A DNA stretch of 6,575 bases from Candidatus Nitrosopelagicus sp. (GCA_012964965.1 DTTB01000137.1:1-6575); one strand, 5' to 3'; shown: positions 1-5,712, counted from the stretch's first letter. Program-made: numbers and translations. Notes: generated by a model not told the origin, from the sequence alone.

Positions 1-282
1 TGTGTACTAAAAAATGGCAAAAAAGTCTATCTTATCGGGGAGGGTAGGATAGCTAACTTGACAGCTGCTGAAGGCCATCCACCAGAAGTCATGGCACAGT
101 CATTCTCAAACCAACTACTTTCAATTCTCTATATTTTGAAAAACCATAAAAAATTACCAAAAAAGGTTGTATCTGTTCCAAAGGAGATAGACAGGATGGT
201 GGCAATAGATGCTCTTAGGGCCATGAATGTCAAGATTGACAGGCTAACAAAGGAACAGATCAAATACATGGGTAGCTGGTAA
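1..282 (+). CDS. ahcY: S-adenosylhomocysteine hydrolase, C-terminal fragment (5' end outside window)
   Basis: Adenosylhomocysteinase reversibly splits S-adenosylhomocysteine to adenosine and homocysteine in the cytosol, relieving product inhibition of methyltransferases. The frame is open from base 1 (C-V-L-K-N-G-K-K...), so this is a left-truncated gene of which the last 93 codons are seen. The diagnostic family stretch is G-R-I-A-N-L-T-A-A-E-G-H-P, which lies near the NAD/substrate site of the C-terminal region, followed by P-E-V-M-A-Q-S-F-S-N-Q and the helical tail ending G-S-W. The TTG codon at 58 falls inside this conserved stretch and is not a real start. The gene is followed after 34 bases by metG in the same direction, so the two may be linked, although metG may have its own promoter. 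The family call is firm; the catalytic and NAD-binding parts cannot be inspected here. Confidence 0.95.
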   Translation, partial: CVLKNGKKVYLIGEGRIANLTAAEGHPPEVMAQSFSNQLLSILYILKNHKKLPKKVVSVPKEIDRMVAIDALRAMNVKIDRLTKEQIKYMGSW

Positions 283-284
283 AC

Positions 285-292
285 TTCTTAAC
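285..292 (+). promoter_or_regulatory. Possible TATA-like element for metG
   Basis: The bases TTCTTAAC are centred about 28 bases before the metG ATG, where an archaeal TATA box for a leaderless transcript would sit. The match is weak and the gap after ahcY is only 34 bases, so readthrough from ahcY is equally possible. No Shine-Dalgarno is visible before metG. Confidence 0.28.
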
Positions 293-316
293 CAAACTTT
301 ACAAGATCTATATCAA

Positions 317-1972
317 ATGAACTCAAAGGCAATCATAACAAGTGCATTACCATATGCAAACGGCGAAATACATGTTGGTCATGTAGCATCAACATATCTT
401 CCTGCGGATGTTACAACAAGATTTCTAAAACAAAAGGGTGTTGAGACATATTACATATGTGCATCTGATGATTTTGGAACGCCCATTCTCATACAGTCTG
501 AGAAAGAGGGAAAGACTCCTGAGGAATACGTTGAATACTGGAACAAACGAGATTCTGAGGACTTTGCAGCATTTGACATAGAATTTGATTTCTTTTACAA
601 GACAAGCTCACCTGAGAATAGGAAGTTTGTCCAGGATGTTTTCAGAAAACTTGAACAGGCTGGTCATATTTATGAAAAGGAGATCATTCAGTTTTACTGT
701 AACAATGACAAGAAGTTTTTGCCGGATAGATATGTGGTAGGTACGTGCCCATATTGCAAAGCAGAAGAGCAATATTCTGATCTATGTGAAAAATGCGGTC
801 GTGTCCCAGAGGAGATAGGAAATCCACACTGTTCAATTTGCGGTGAAACACCAGTTAAGGAAAAAACAAAACATTACTTTTTCAAGCTGAAAAACTTTTC
901 TGATAAACTGTCAGAGTATCTTGACGGGAATCAAAATCTCCAAAAGGATGTAAAAAAATATGTGCAAAACTGGATCAAGGAGGGACTTATTGATTGGGAT
1001 ATCACACGTGACATATCTTGGGGCGTTCCTGTTCCAATTGATGGTGTAAGTGAAAAGGTATTCTATGGTTGGTTTGATAACCATTTGGCATACATTTCTT
1101 CTGCTTTAAAATTTCTAAACGATAACGGAAAGGATGGAAAAACTTTTTGGAATGAATCTGACATTTACCACTTTATTGGCAAGGATATTGTTTATCATCA
1201 CTATCTGTTTTTGCCTGCAATGCGTCTGGGAATTGGAGAAGAATACAAGCTTCCGGATTATATTCCTACCAGAGGTCATCTTACATTGCAGGCAAAAAAA
1301 ATCTCAAAGAGCAGGAACTGGTATATTGGGTTGAAAGATTTTTTACAGATATTTCCAGCTGATTATCTTAGGTTTTATCTCGTGTCAATAAATCCATACT
1401 CGCAAGATGATCTTAATTTTGATTGGGATGAGTTTGCCACCAAGATTAACTCTGAATTGATAGGAAACTTTGGGAACTTGATTAATCGTGCACTTGGATT
1501 TACCGTTAAAGCATTTGATGGTGTTGTTCCTGGTCCGGAAGAACTTGATGAAATGGATAAAGAATCAGAGAAAAAAATCAAGGAACTTGTTTTAGATGTG
1601 GGTAAATTGATGGAGCAGAATCATCTTGATAGAGCACTAAAAAAAATACTTCAGTTTTCAGCACATTTTAACCAGTACTTTCAGCACAAAGAGCCATGGA
1701 AGAAAGGTCCAGGTACAAATTCATGTGTGTATCTATCCGTAAATGCGGTTAGAAGCTTGGCGGTGGCTATTTACCCATTCTTACCCAAATCATCTCAAAA
1801 AATTTGGACACAGTTGGGTATTGATGGTGATGTCTCAGCACAACGCTTTGACGAAATATCGAACATCGTAATAAAACAGGGTCACAAGCTTGGGAAAGTA
1901 TTTCCACTCTTTGAAAAGGTAGAAGAGTCTGTTATAGAGGAACAAAAGAAGAAGCTTGAGACTGGCATCTAA
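317..1972 (+). CDS. metG: Methionyl-tRNA synthetase, archaeal type, no C-terminal tRNA-binding domain
   Basis: This class I aminoacyl-tRNA synthetase (551 aa) charges tRNA-Met with methionine in the cytosol. The Rossmann core begins with T-S-A-L-P-Y-A-N-G and the HIGH motif is H-V-G-H at residues 19-22. The connective insertion has three Cys-x2-Cys knuckles (C144/C147, C157/C160, C172/C175), enough for zinc binding as in the longer archaeal/eukaryotic MetRS forms. The KMSKS loop reads K-I-S-K-S (328-332), a conservative Met-to-Ile variant. The anticodon-binding helical domain starts around G-N-F-G-N-L-I-N-R (383-391). The protein ends in a Lys/Glu-rich helix, so the EMAP/Trbp111-like C-terminal domain of many MetRSs is absent; in archaea that domain is often a separate protein. 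The ATG at 317 gives the canonical N-terminus. The next gene overlaps its last codons, indicating cotranscription. Confidence 0.97.
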   Translation: MNSKAIITSALPYANGEIHVGHVASTYLPADVTTRFLKQKGVETYYICASDDFGTPILIQSEKEGKTPEEYVEYWNKRDSEDFAAFDIEFDFFYKTSSPENRKFVQDVFRKLEQAGHIYEKEIIQFYCNNDKKFLPDRYVVGTCPYCKAEEQYSDLCEKCGRVPEEIGNPHCSICGETPVKEKTKHYFFKLKNFSDKLSEYLDGNQNLQKDVKKYVQNWIKEGLIDWDITRDISWGVPVPIDGVSEKVFYGWFDNHLAYISSALKFLNDNGKDGKTFWNESDIYHFIGKDIVYHHYLFLPAMRLGIGEEYKLPDYIPTRGHLTLQAKKISKSRNWYIGLKDFLQIFPADYLRFYLVSINPYSQDDLNFDWDEFATKINSELIGNFGNLINRALGFTVKAFDGVVPGPEELDEMDKESEKKIKELVLDVGKLMEQNHLDRALKKILQFSAHFNQYFQHKEPWKKGPGTNSCVYLSVNAVRSLAVAIYPFLPKSSQKIWTQLGIDGDVSAQRFDEISNIVIKQGHKLGKVFPLFEKVEESVIEEQKKKLETGI

Positions 1973-2726
1973 ATTGAAAAATATTTTTCCTCGTATATCA
2001 ACCAGGGGATTTTACAGTTTGGATTCTGGAATAACAATAAAAAACCAAGCATATCATCTGTATCCAAAACGAATCTTTGATGCGCTAATTGGCACAAAAG
2101 AGATAACAATAATGATTCATGGTCTGAGAAACAATACCTCTGGAGCACTCACAAAATTTGTTATCGCGAAGAGGAAACTAGCACATCTTGGTTACAAAAA
2201 TTCTGTCATAGGATACAGTTATGATTCAAACACCACTGGTGCACAGTATATTCTACATGCACTTCATGCCCTGCATATAGCTGTGATCATCGCAAACAAG
2301 AATGGAAGAAACTTGGCAAAATTTGTTACTGACTTTAAACAAAAAAGTCCAGAAACAAAAATTCGACTCATGGGGCACTCACTTGGTGCACACGTAATTC
2401 TAAGTACGATAAAAAATCTTGCAAAAAGTACCAAAAACAAGGGGATTATCGAGGCTGTTTATCTTTTTGGCGGTTCTATTCCCAGCGACGCGTTAAGTGT
2501 AAAAAACGCTTCGTATGCACAAAAAATTGTTTCCACAAAGATAAGAAATTATTACAGTCCGCATGATGAAGTTCTTCGCGTTGCTGATTACTGGAATTGG
2601 GTAGATACTCCAATTGGATATAAGGGTGCACATGGAAAAACAATATCAAAATATTCTCAAACTATGGTAAAACCGAAAAATCACCGGTTTGCTAGCTATG
2701 CAGCAGTACTTAGGTCGTTTCCATGA
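1956..2726 (+). CDS. Alpha/beta-hydrolase (DUF726/lipase-like), non-ATG start, overlaps metG
   Basis: The product (up to 256 aa) is a probable serine hydrolase of the alpha/beta-hydrolase fold. It has an H-G oxyanion segment (I-M-I-H-G-L, residues 52-57), a nucleophile elbow G-H-S-L-G (140-144, Ser142), a likely acid in S-P-H-D-E-V-L (Asp204) and a late histidine in K-N-H-R-F (His243), all in family order. The P-I-G-x-x-G segment near 219-224 resembles DUF726/TMCO4-type hydrolases. The substrate is unknown. The first in-frame ATG codes for Met53, inside the core just before the H-G motif, so translation must begin at a non-ATG codon: TTG 1956 (17-base overlap with metG), CTG 1962, or TTG 1974, one base after the metG stop. 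The last fits termination-reinitiation and would give 250 aa. I see no signal peptide or membrane span. Its 3' end shares ATGA with the next gene. Fold confident, substrate and start uncertain. Confidence 0.8.
   Translation: MRLASKLKNIFPRISTRGFYSLDSGITIKNQAYHLYPKRIFDALIGTKEITIMIHGLRNNTSGALTKFVIAKRKLAHLGYKNSVIGYSYDSNTTGAQYILHALHALHIAVIIANKNGRNLAKFVTDFKQKSPETKIRLMGHSLGAHVILSTIKNLAKSTKNKGIIEAVYLFGGSIPSDALSVKNASYAQKIVSTKIRNYYSPHDEVLRVADYWNWVDTPIGYKGAHGKTISKYSQTMVKPKNHRFASYAAVLRSFP
2712..2715 (+). promoter_or_regulatory. Possible short Shine-Dalgarno for the SelB-like gene
   Basis: AGGT lies seven bases before the ATG at 2723, inside the coding end of the hydrolase. It could pair with the archaeal 16S 3' end. 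It supports internal translation initiation of this gene on the polycistronic metG message, unlike the leaderless-looking starts elsewhere in the window. It is only four bases, so it could be chance. Confidence 0.35.
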
Positions 2727-3640
2727 GATCAATAAACTTTGTTGTTCTTGGTGAACAAACAATTGCAAATGATTTTGGCAAAAAAGGAACAGTTACTGAT
2801 CTTACGGTTTATGATCGGAAAGAGTCAGACATCATCAGTACATGGGTTGTTCCAAATGGATTTCCAGAAAAAATCCAGCCGTTGCTACAGGCTATAAACA
2901 TTTCAGAGTATGTCATTTTCTATGTTGCATCACTTGATAGGTATACTGGTGAGCAAATTCTTGCTCTTGACATGCTTAAGAAAAAAGACGGTATCCTAAG
3001 CCATTCTTATGAGGTTGATGAAAACCGTTTGAATTCTATGATTAAGGGAACTGTGTTACAGAATTATAAGAAGATAAATTCACCAGACATCAAGGAGGAA
3101 TTAACAAAACTTCCGCCGATTTTGAATGATGGCTCGGTACAGATTGTTGTTGACCATTGTTTTGATGTAAAAGGTGTTGGTACAGTGGTTTTGGGCAAAG
3201 TATTGCAGGGGACGGTAAATCAGTATGATAATCTAAAGCATTTGCCATCTGGAGTTGATGTCATGGTAAAATCAATTCAGATGCATGATGATGATGTAAA
3301 ACATGCAGTTTGTCCAGCGAGAGTTGGGCTATCGTTAAAGGGAATAAAGCCTAATGAAGTTGGAAGAGGTGATATCATTACTTCTGACGAATCTCTGGAA
3401 GTTAAAACTGAGATTGAGATTGATTTCAAACAATCACCGTTCTACAAAGGAGAAATTTCCGAGAATCAAATGTGTCTTGTTAGTGTCGGATTGCAAATAA
3501 AATCGGCAAAGTTTTCATCCATTTCACCCGTCAAGTTAACGCTGGACAAGCCAATAGTTTGTAGGAAAAACGAGATCTGCCTTTTGGTAAAGCCCGAATC
3601 AACCACCGTAAGGGTAATTGGCAGCGGCAAAATCAATTAA
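2723..3640 (+). CDS. SelB/EF-Tu-like elongation factor homologue with degenerate G domain (aSelBL family)
   Basis: This 305-aa protein has the domain order of a translational GTPase but lacks GTPase motifs. Residues 1-130 occupy the G-domain position: the P-loop is replaced by G-E-Q-T-I-A-N-D-F-G-K-K-G-T (10-23), and no D-x-x-G or N-K-x-D motif is present. Residues about 139-220 are a clear EF-Tu domain 2 (D-V-K-G-V-G-T-V-V-L-G-K-V at 148-160, V-K-S-I-Q-M-H at 182-188, R-V-G-L-S-L-K-G at 200-207, G-R-G-D-I-I at 214-219). Residues about 225-305 fit domain 3. The C-terminal extension of true SelB is absent. This matches the published archaeal aSelBL family, reported from methanogens, some Crenarchaea and Thaumarchaea, with unknown function; an older proposal was a pyrrolysine-tRNA factor. 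The gene overlaps the hydrolase by ATGA, and AGGT at 2712-2715 is a plausible ribosome-binding site, so coupled translation is likely. Biochemical activity is not known. Confidence 0.82.
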   Translation: MRSINFVVLGEQTIANDFGKKGTVTDLTVYDRKESDIISTWVVPNGFPEKIQPLLQAINISEYVIFYVASLDRYTGEQILALDMLKKKDGILSHSYEVDENRLNSMIKGTVLQNYKKINSPDIKEELTKLPPILNDGSVQIVVDHCFDVKGVGTVVLGKVLQGTVNQYDNLKHLPSGVDVMVKSIQMHDDDVKHAVCPARVGLSLKGIKPNEVGRGDIITSDESLEVKTEIEIDFKQSPFYKGEISENQMCLVSVGLQIKSAKFSSISPVKLTLDKPIVCRKNEICLLVKPESTTVRVIGSGKIN

Positions 3641-3670
3641 CTTCAAATTCTATTTGTATTAATATGATTT

Positions 3671-3790
3671 ATGAAGCAAGCACGTGCCTGTCCAATCTGT
3701 ACAAATTGTGGCTCCAAAAAATTTGAGCGTCTTGATTCCGAGGGTGTTAGGGTCAGATGTGTTAAATGCAACAAGGAAATTACGATATAG
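3671..3790 (+). CDS. 39-residue zinc-ribbon mini-protein
   Basis: A short reading frame in the 180-base gap before ilvC starts at ATG 3671 and ends at TAG 3788-3790. An in-frame TGA at 3665-3667 excludes a longer N-terminus. The product carries Cys7, Cys10, Cys13, Cys30 and Cys33. C10-x2-C13 (followed by G-S) and C30-x2-C33 separated by 16 residues make a standard zinc ribbon; C7/C10 is an alternative first knuckle. The spacer is charged (K-K-F-E-R-L-D-S-E-G-V-R-V-R), as in the beta hairpin of ribbon folds. No clear TATA box sits about 26 bases upstream, and it begins 30 bases after the SelB-like stop, so it may be the last gene of that operon. The role is unknown; such mini-ribbons occur in transcription and ribosome-associated proteins, but nothing here decides between these. 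Confidence 0.68.
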   Translation: MKQARACPICTNCGSKKFERLDSEGVRVRCVKCNKEITI

Positions 3791-3798
3791 ATTATATG
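3791..3798 (+). promoter_or_regulatory. Probable TATA box of ilvC
   Basis: ATTATATG is centred about 26 bases before the ilvC ATG and begins one base after the stop of the zinc-ribbon gene. The spacing predicts transcription starting at or within a few bases of the ATG, so a leaderless mRNA. No Shine-Dalgarno is present. This separates ilvC from the upstream operon. Confidence 0.5.
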
Positions 3799-3820
3799 TG
3801 TAGAATCTTGAATTTTTTCA

Positions 3821-4819
3821 ATGGTAAAGACTTGGAAAGATTCTGATATTAGCTTAGACCCAATCAAAGACCAGACAATTGCAATTATTGGATATGGAAT
3901 TCAGGGTGACGCACAGGCAAATAATCTTAAAGATTCAGGTCTCAAAGTTATTGTTGGACTGAAAGAGGGTGGTTCTAGCTGGAACAAGGCAAAGAACGAT
4001 GGGCATGAAGTGATGTCTGTAGTCGAGGCTTGCAAAAAGGGTGACATTATCTATGTATTGATTCCTGATATGGTTCAGTCAAAAGTTTACAAGGATGAGA
4101 TAGAACCAAATCTTTCTGATGGAAACGCATTGGCATTTTCACATGCTGCTGCAATTTACTGGGGATGGATAAGGGCGCCTGATAATATTGATATTATCAT
4201 GGTTGCGCCAAAAGGTCCAGGCTCCAAGGTAAGAGAAACATATCTTGATAATTTTGGAACACCATCAATTGTTGCAGTGGAACAGGACAAGACTGGAACT
4301 GCTTGGGATAGAACGCTTGGAATTGCTAAAGGAATTGGTAGTGCACGTGCAGGATTAATCAAGACCACATTCAAGGAGGAGGTTGAGACTGACTGGTTTG
4401 GCGAACAGGCTGATCTTTGTGGTGGTTCCGCATCTATGGTTGTAAATGCATTTGAGACACTAGTTGAGGCAGGATACCAGCCAGAAATTGCATACTTTGA
4501 GGTTTTACACGAGCTGAAACTAATTGTAGACATGATTCAGAAGTACGGAATCAACGGCATGTGGAGGCGTGTAAGCGAAACTGCAAGATACGGTGGTCTT
4601 ACCCGTGGTCCGATGGTGATGAACAATCAGACTAAAGAACAAATGAAAAAGATTCTGCAAGAAATCCAAGATGGAACATTCAACAAGGAATGGCTGAGTG
4701 AATATGAAAAAAGTGGCAAAAATGCATTTGATAAGTACATGAAACAGCTAGACTCACATCAAATAGAACGGGTTGGAAAGCAAATGCGAAAAATGATGTG
4801 GCCTGATTCTACAGAATGA
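3821..4819 (+). CDS. ilvC: Ketol-acid reductoisomerase, class I
   Basis: IlvC (332 aa, usual class I length) isomerises and reduces 2-acetolactate or 2-aceto-2-hydroxybutyrate with NAD(P)H and Mg2+, the second common step of valine, leucine and isoleucine synthesis. The Rossmann motif is G-Y-G-I-Q-G (24-29), and the cofactor loop V-G-L-K-E-G-G-S-S-W (45-54) resembles NADPH-type enzymes. The catalytic His108 is in F-S-H-A-A, Lys131 in A-P-K-G-P-G, and the metal ligands appear as D191-x3-E195 (D-W-F-G-E) and E227/E231 (Y-F-E-V-L-H-E-L); Ser252 is in V-S-E-T-A. Two normally conserved places differ: the usual G-F-N-I-H after the catalytic His reads A-A-I-Y-W with an Ala-rich lead, and the Rossmann H-A-H-A is D-A-Q-A. 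All catalytic residues are kept, so activity is expected. It has its own TATA-like box and ends directly against the opposing B12-subunit gene. Confidence 0.95.
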   Translation: MVKTWKDSDISLDPIKDQTIAIIGYGIQGDAQANNLKDSGLKVIVGLKEGGSSWNKAKNDGHEVMSVVEACKKGDIIYVLIPDMVQSKVYKDEIEPNLSDGNALAFSHAAAIYWGWIRAPDNIDIIMVAPKGPGSKVRETYLDNFGTPSIVAVEQDKTGTAWDRTLGIAKGIGSARAGLIKTTFKEEVETDWFGEQADLCGGSASMVVNAFETLVEAGYQPEIAYFEVLHELKLIVDMIQKYGINGMWRRVSETARYGGLTRGPMVMNNQTKEQMKKILQEIQDGTFNKEWLSEYEKSGKNAFDKYMKQLDSHQIERVGKQMRKMMWPDSTE

Positions 4820-5242
4820 TTATAATTTTCTCAGTTTAGAAACACCCTTTCTAATATGGCTAATGACATCATCTAGTGACGTTCCAGGACCAAAGTTTCC
4901 AGTAACGCCAGACTTTTCAAGTGGTTTCTTGTCTTCCTCTGGAATTGTTCCACCTCCTACCACAAGCACATCGTTGATTCCTTTCTTCCTTAATTCCTTA
5001 ACAACTCTGGGAAACAGTGTTCCATGCGCTCCGTTTAATAGGCTAAGTGCAACTGCATCAACATCTTCATCCTCGGCGATCTGTGCTACTCTGTCAGGTG
5101 TGGCAAAGAGGCCAGAATAAATTACTTCCATACCAGCATCCCTGAATCCTCGACACAATACAAGGGCGCCTCTATCATGACCGTCCAAACCTAGTTTAGC
5201 AACCAGAATTTTGATCTTGCGAGATGCAGTTTTTTGTTTCAT
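4820..5242 (-). CDS. mcmA2: Methylmalonyl-CoA mutase, small cobalamin-binding subunit
   Basis: This 140-aa protein is a stand-alone B12-binding domain with the full base-off/His-on signature: D20-x-H22-x2-G25 (L-D-G-H-D-R-G-A) with His22 as lower cobalt ligand, S-L-L-N-G-A-H at 67-73, and G-G-G at 96-98 (V-V-G-G-G-T-I-P). N-F-G-P-G-T-S (116-122) is typical of mutase C-terminal domains. It should pair with a separate catalytic TIM-barrel subunit that is not in this window, forming an adenosylcobalamin enzyme that interconverts (R)-methylmalonyl-CoA and succinyl-CoA. In ammonia-oxidising archaea this belongs to the 3-hydroxypropionate/4-hydroxybutyrate CO2 fixation cycle. Another acyl-CoA mutase partner cannot be excluded from this subunit alone. 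The ATG at 5242 has no Shine-Dalgarno but a TATA-like box about 26 bases upstream. The stop touches the ilvC stop. Confidence 0.92.
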   Translation of the reverse strand: MKQKTASRKIKILVAKLGLDGHDRGALVLCRGFRDAGMEVIYSGLFATPDRVAQIAEDEDVDAVALSLLNGAHGTLFPRVVKELRKKGINDVLVVGGGTIPEEDKKPLEKSGVTGNFGPGTSLDDVISHIRKGVSKLRKL

Positions 5243-5263
5243 GATTTTATAACCACATATTTA

Positions 5264-5271
5264 CCTTAAAA
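5264..5271 (-). promoter_or_regulatory. Probable TATA box of the B12-subunit gene
   Basis: On the minus strand this reads TTTTAAGG, preceded by A-rich bases, centred about 26 bases before the ATG at 5242. It overlaps the stop codon of the upstream 89-residue gene. Position and composition fit a leaderless archaeal promoter, so the mutase subunit can be transcribed independently of the small genes. Confidence 0.5.
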
Positions 5272-5535
5272 TCTTTTGAATCTTTTTTTCTTTAGCCTCC
5301 AAAATCTATATGAAATAAATGCACCAATAATTACAATTATTGTAAGTATAATTGGGCTAAACGTATGATCATTAAGAATACAGCCTATAATCTCATCATT
5401 AAGACTGTAATAATCAAGTAATACACCATCAGTGGTAATGTCAGCTTTCTTTTCTCTTAGATAATGAAGCCTATCCAGGATTAGATTCTGTATGATTTCA
5501 AGTTCTTGCCTATCATTGGGACCACATTCATACAT
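5266..5535 (-). CDS. Small single-span membrane protein, 89 aa, unknown function
   Basis: I do not recognise a family. The N-terminal part (about residues 1-58) is soluble, acidic and helix-prone (E-L-E-I-I-Q-N-L-I-L-D-R-L), with Cys4 and Cys52. A hydrophobic segment at about 59-76 (F-S-P-I-I-L-T-I-I-V-I-I-G-A-F) is followed by a strongly basic tail (R-F-W-R-L-K-K-K-R-F-K-R-F, 77-89). This is the plan of a C-terminally anchored protein; the basic tail would favour the cytoplasmic side, but the orientation is not decided because no signal peptide is seen. ATG 5535 is the only ATG in the frame. It starts beside a long imperfect palindrome and ends 23 bases before the B12-subunit gene. A 40-residue membrane-protein gene lies upstream on the same strand. 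That two small membrane genes lie together supports a real locus. Confidence 0.65.
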   Translation of the reverse strand: MYECGPNDRQELEIIQNLILDRLHYLREKKADITTDGVLLDYYSLNDEIIGCILNDHTFSPIILTIIVIIGAFISYRFWRLKKKRFKRF

Positions 5536-5561
5536 GAGTTATGAGAGTCTCAATAACTCAT
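5534..5561. promoter_or_regulatory. Imperfect palindrome at the 89-residue gene start (possible operator)
   Basis: The left arm 5534-5546 pairs with 5548-5561 in 13 base pairs, with one central base (5547) and one unpaired A (5552). It covers the first bases of the ATG and reaches the predicted TATA element at 5561-5568, so it occupies the expected transcription start. This position is typical of archaeal repressor operators. In RNA it could alternatively be a hairpin at the 5' end. No matching regulator is visible in the window. Confidence 0.42.
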
Positions 5562-5568
5562 TATATTT
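5561..5568 (-). promoter_or_regulatory. Possible TATA box of the 89-residue gene
   Basis: On the minus strand this reads AAATATAA, centred about 29 bases before the ATG at 5535, which predicts a leader of only a few bases. It is directly flanked by the palindrome. The region is AT-rich generally, so the match alone is weak. Confidence 0.4.
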
Positions 5569-5589
5569 TTCTATATTATCAGCTGATGC

Positions 5590-5712
5590 TTAAGGTGTTA
5601 TTGTAATTTCTCCAAAAAAGTCAGTTTGAGCTACATAGATTCCAATTATTGATAATATTACTATTGCAATGCCAGCTACCACTCTGTCATTCATAAAGAA
5701 TAGAAAATTCAT
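5590..5712 (-). CDS. 40-residue single-span membrane mini-protein, unknown function
   Basis: A short frame runs from ATG 5712 to TAA at 5590-5592 in what would otherwise be a 220-base gap. The product has a short N-terminus (M-N-F-L-F-F-M-N-D-R), one convincing transmembrane helix (about residues 11-28, V-V-A-G-I-A-I-V-I-L-S-I-I-G-I-Y-V-A) and a short polar tail (Q-T-D-F-F-G-E-I-T-I-T-P). Arg10 before the helix favours N-terminus inside. A second ATG at 5694 would give 34 residues starting M-N-D-R with the same helix. A TATA-like element lies about 24 bases upstream. The next minus-strand gene, another small membrane protein, begins 54 bases downstream. I know no named family; a subunit or assembly peptide of a membrane complex is possible but not shown. 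Confidence 0.58.
   Translation of the reverse strand: MNFLFFMNDRVVAGIAIVILSIIGIYVAQTDFFGEITITP

Noticed and set aside
58..282. Separate 74-residue gene starting at TTG 58
   Set aside because: The frame is open to base 1 and the TTG lies inside a conserved AdoHcy hydrolase motif, so it is the end of a larger gene.
1134..1581. Short frames on both strands inside metG (1134-1334 plus, 1375-1581 minus)
   Set aside because: Both lie inside conserved MetRS coding sequence and have no recognisable features.
2260..2282. Near-repeat coding H-A-L-H-A-L-H in the hydrolase
   Set aside because: Only two short degenerate units; consistent with an ordinary amphipathic helix, not a repeat element.
2723..3640. 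Genuine SelB or EF-1A
   Set aside because: There is no P-loop, D-x-x-G or N-K-x-D motif and no SelB C-terminal extension, so a working canonical elongation factor is not supported.
3643..3867. 74-residue minus-strand reading frame
   Set aside because: It covers the zinc-ribbon gene, the ilvC promoter and the ilvC start in antisense, has no recognisable domain, and would contradict the plus-strand signals.
4156..4533. 125-residue minus-strand reading frame inside ilvC
   Set aside because: It is antisense to the most conserved part of ilvC; its Ser/Ala/Pro-rich composition is a by-product of the opposite coding strand.
4863..5120. 85-residue plus-strand reading frame opposite the B12 subunit
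   Set aside because: Ser/Pro/Thr-rich shadow of a well-recognised B12-binding protein, with no domain or promoter.
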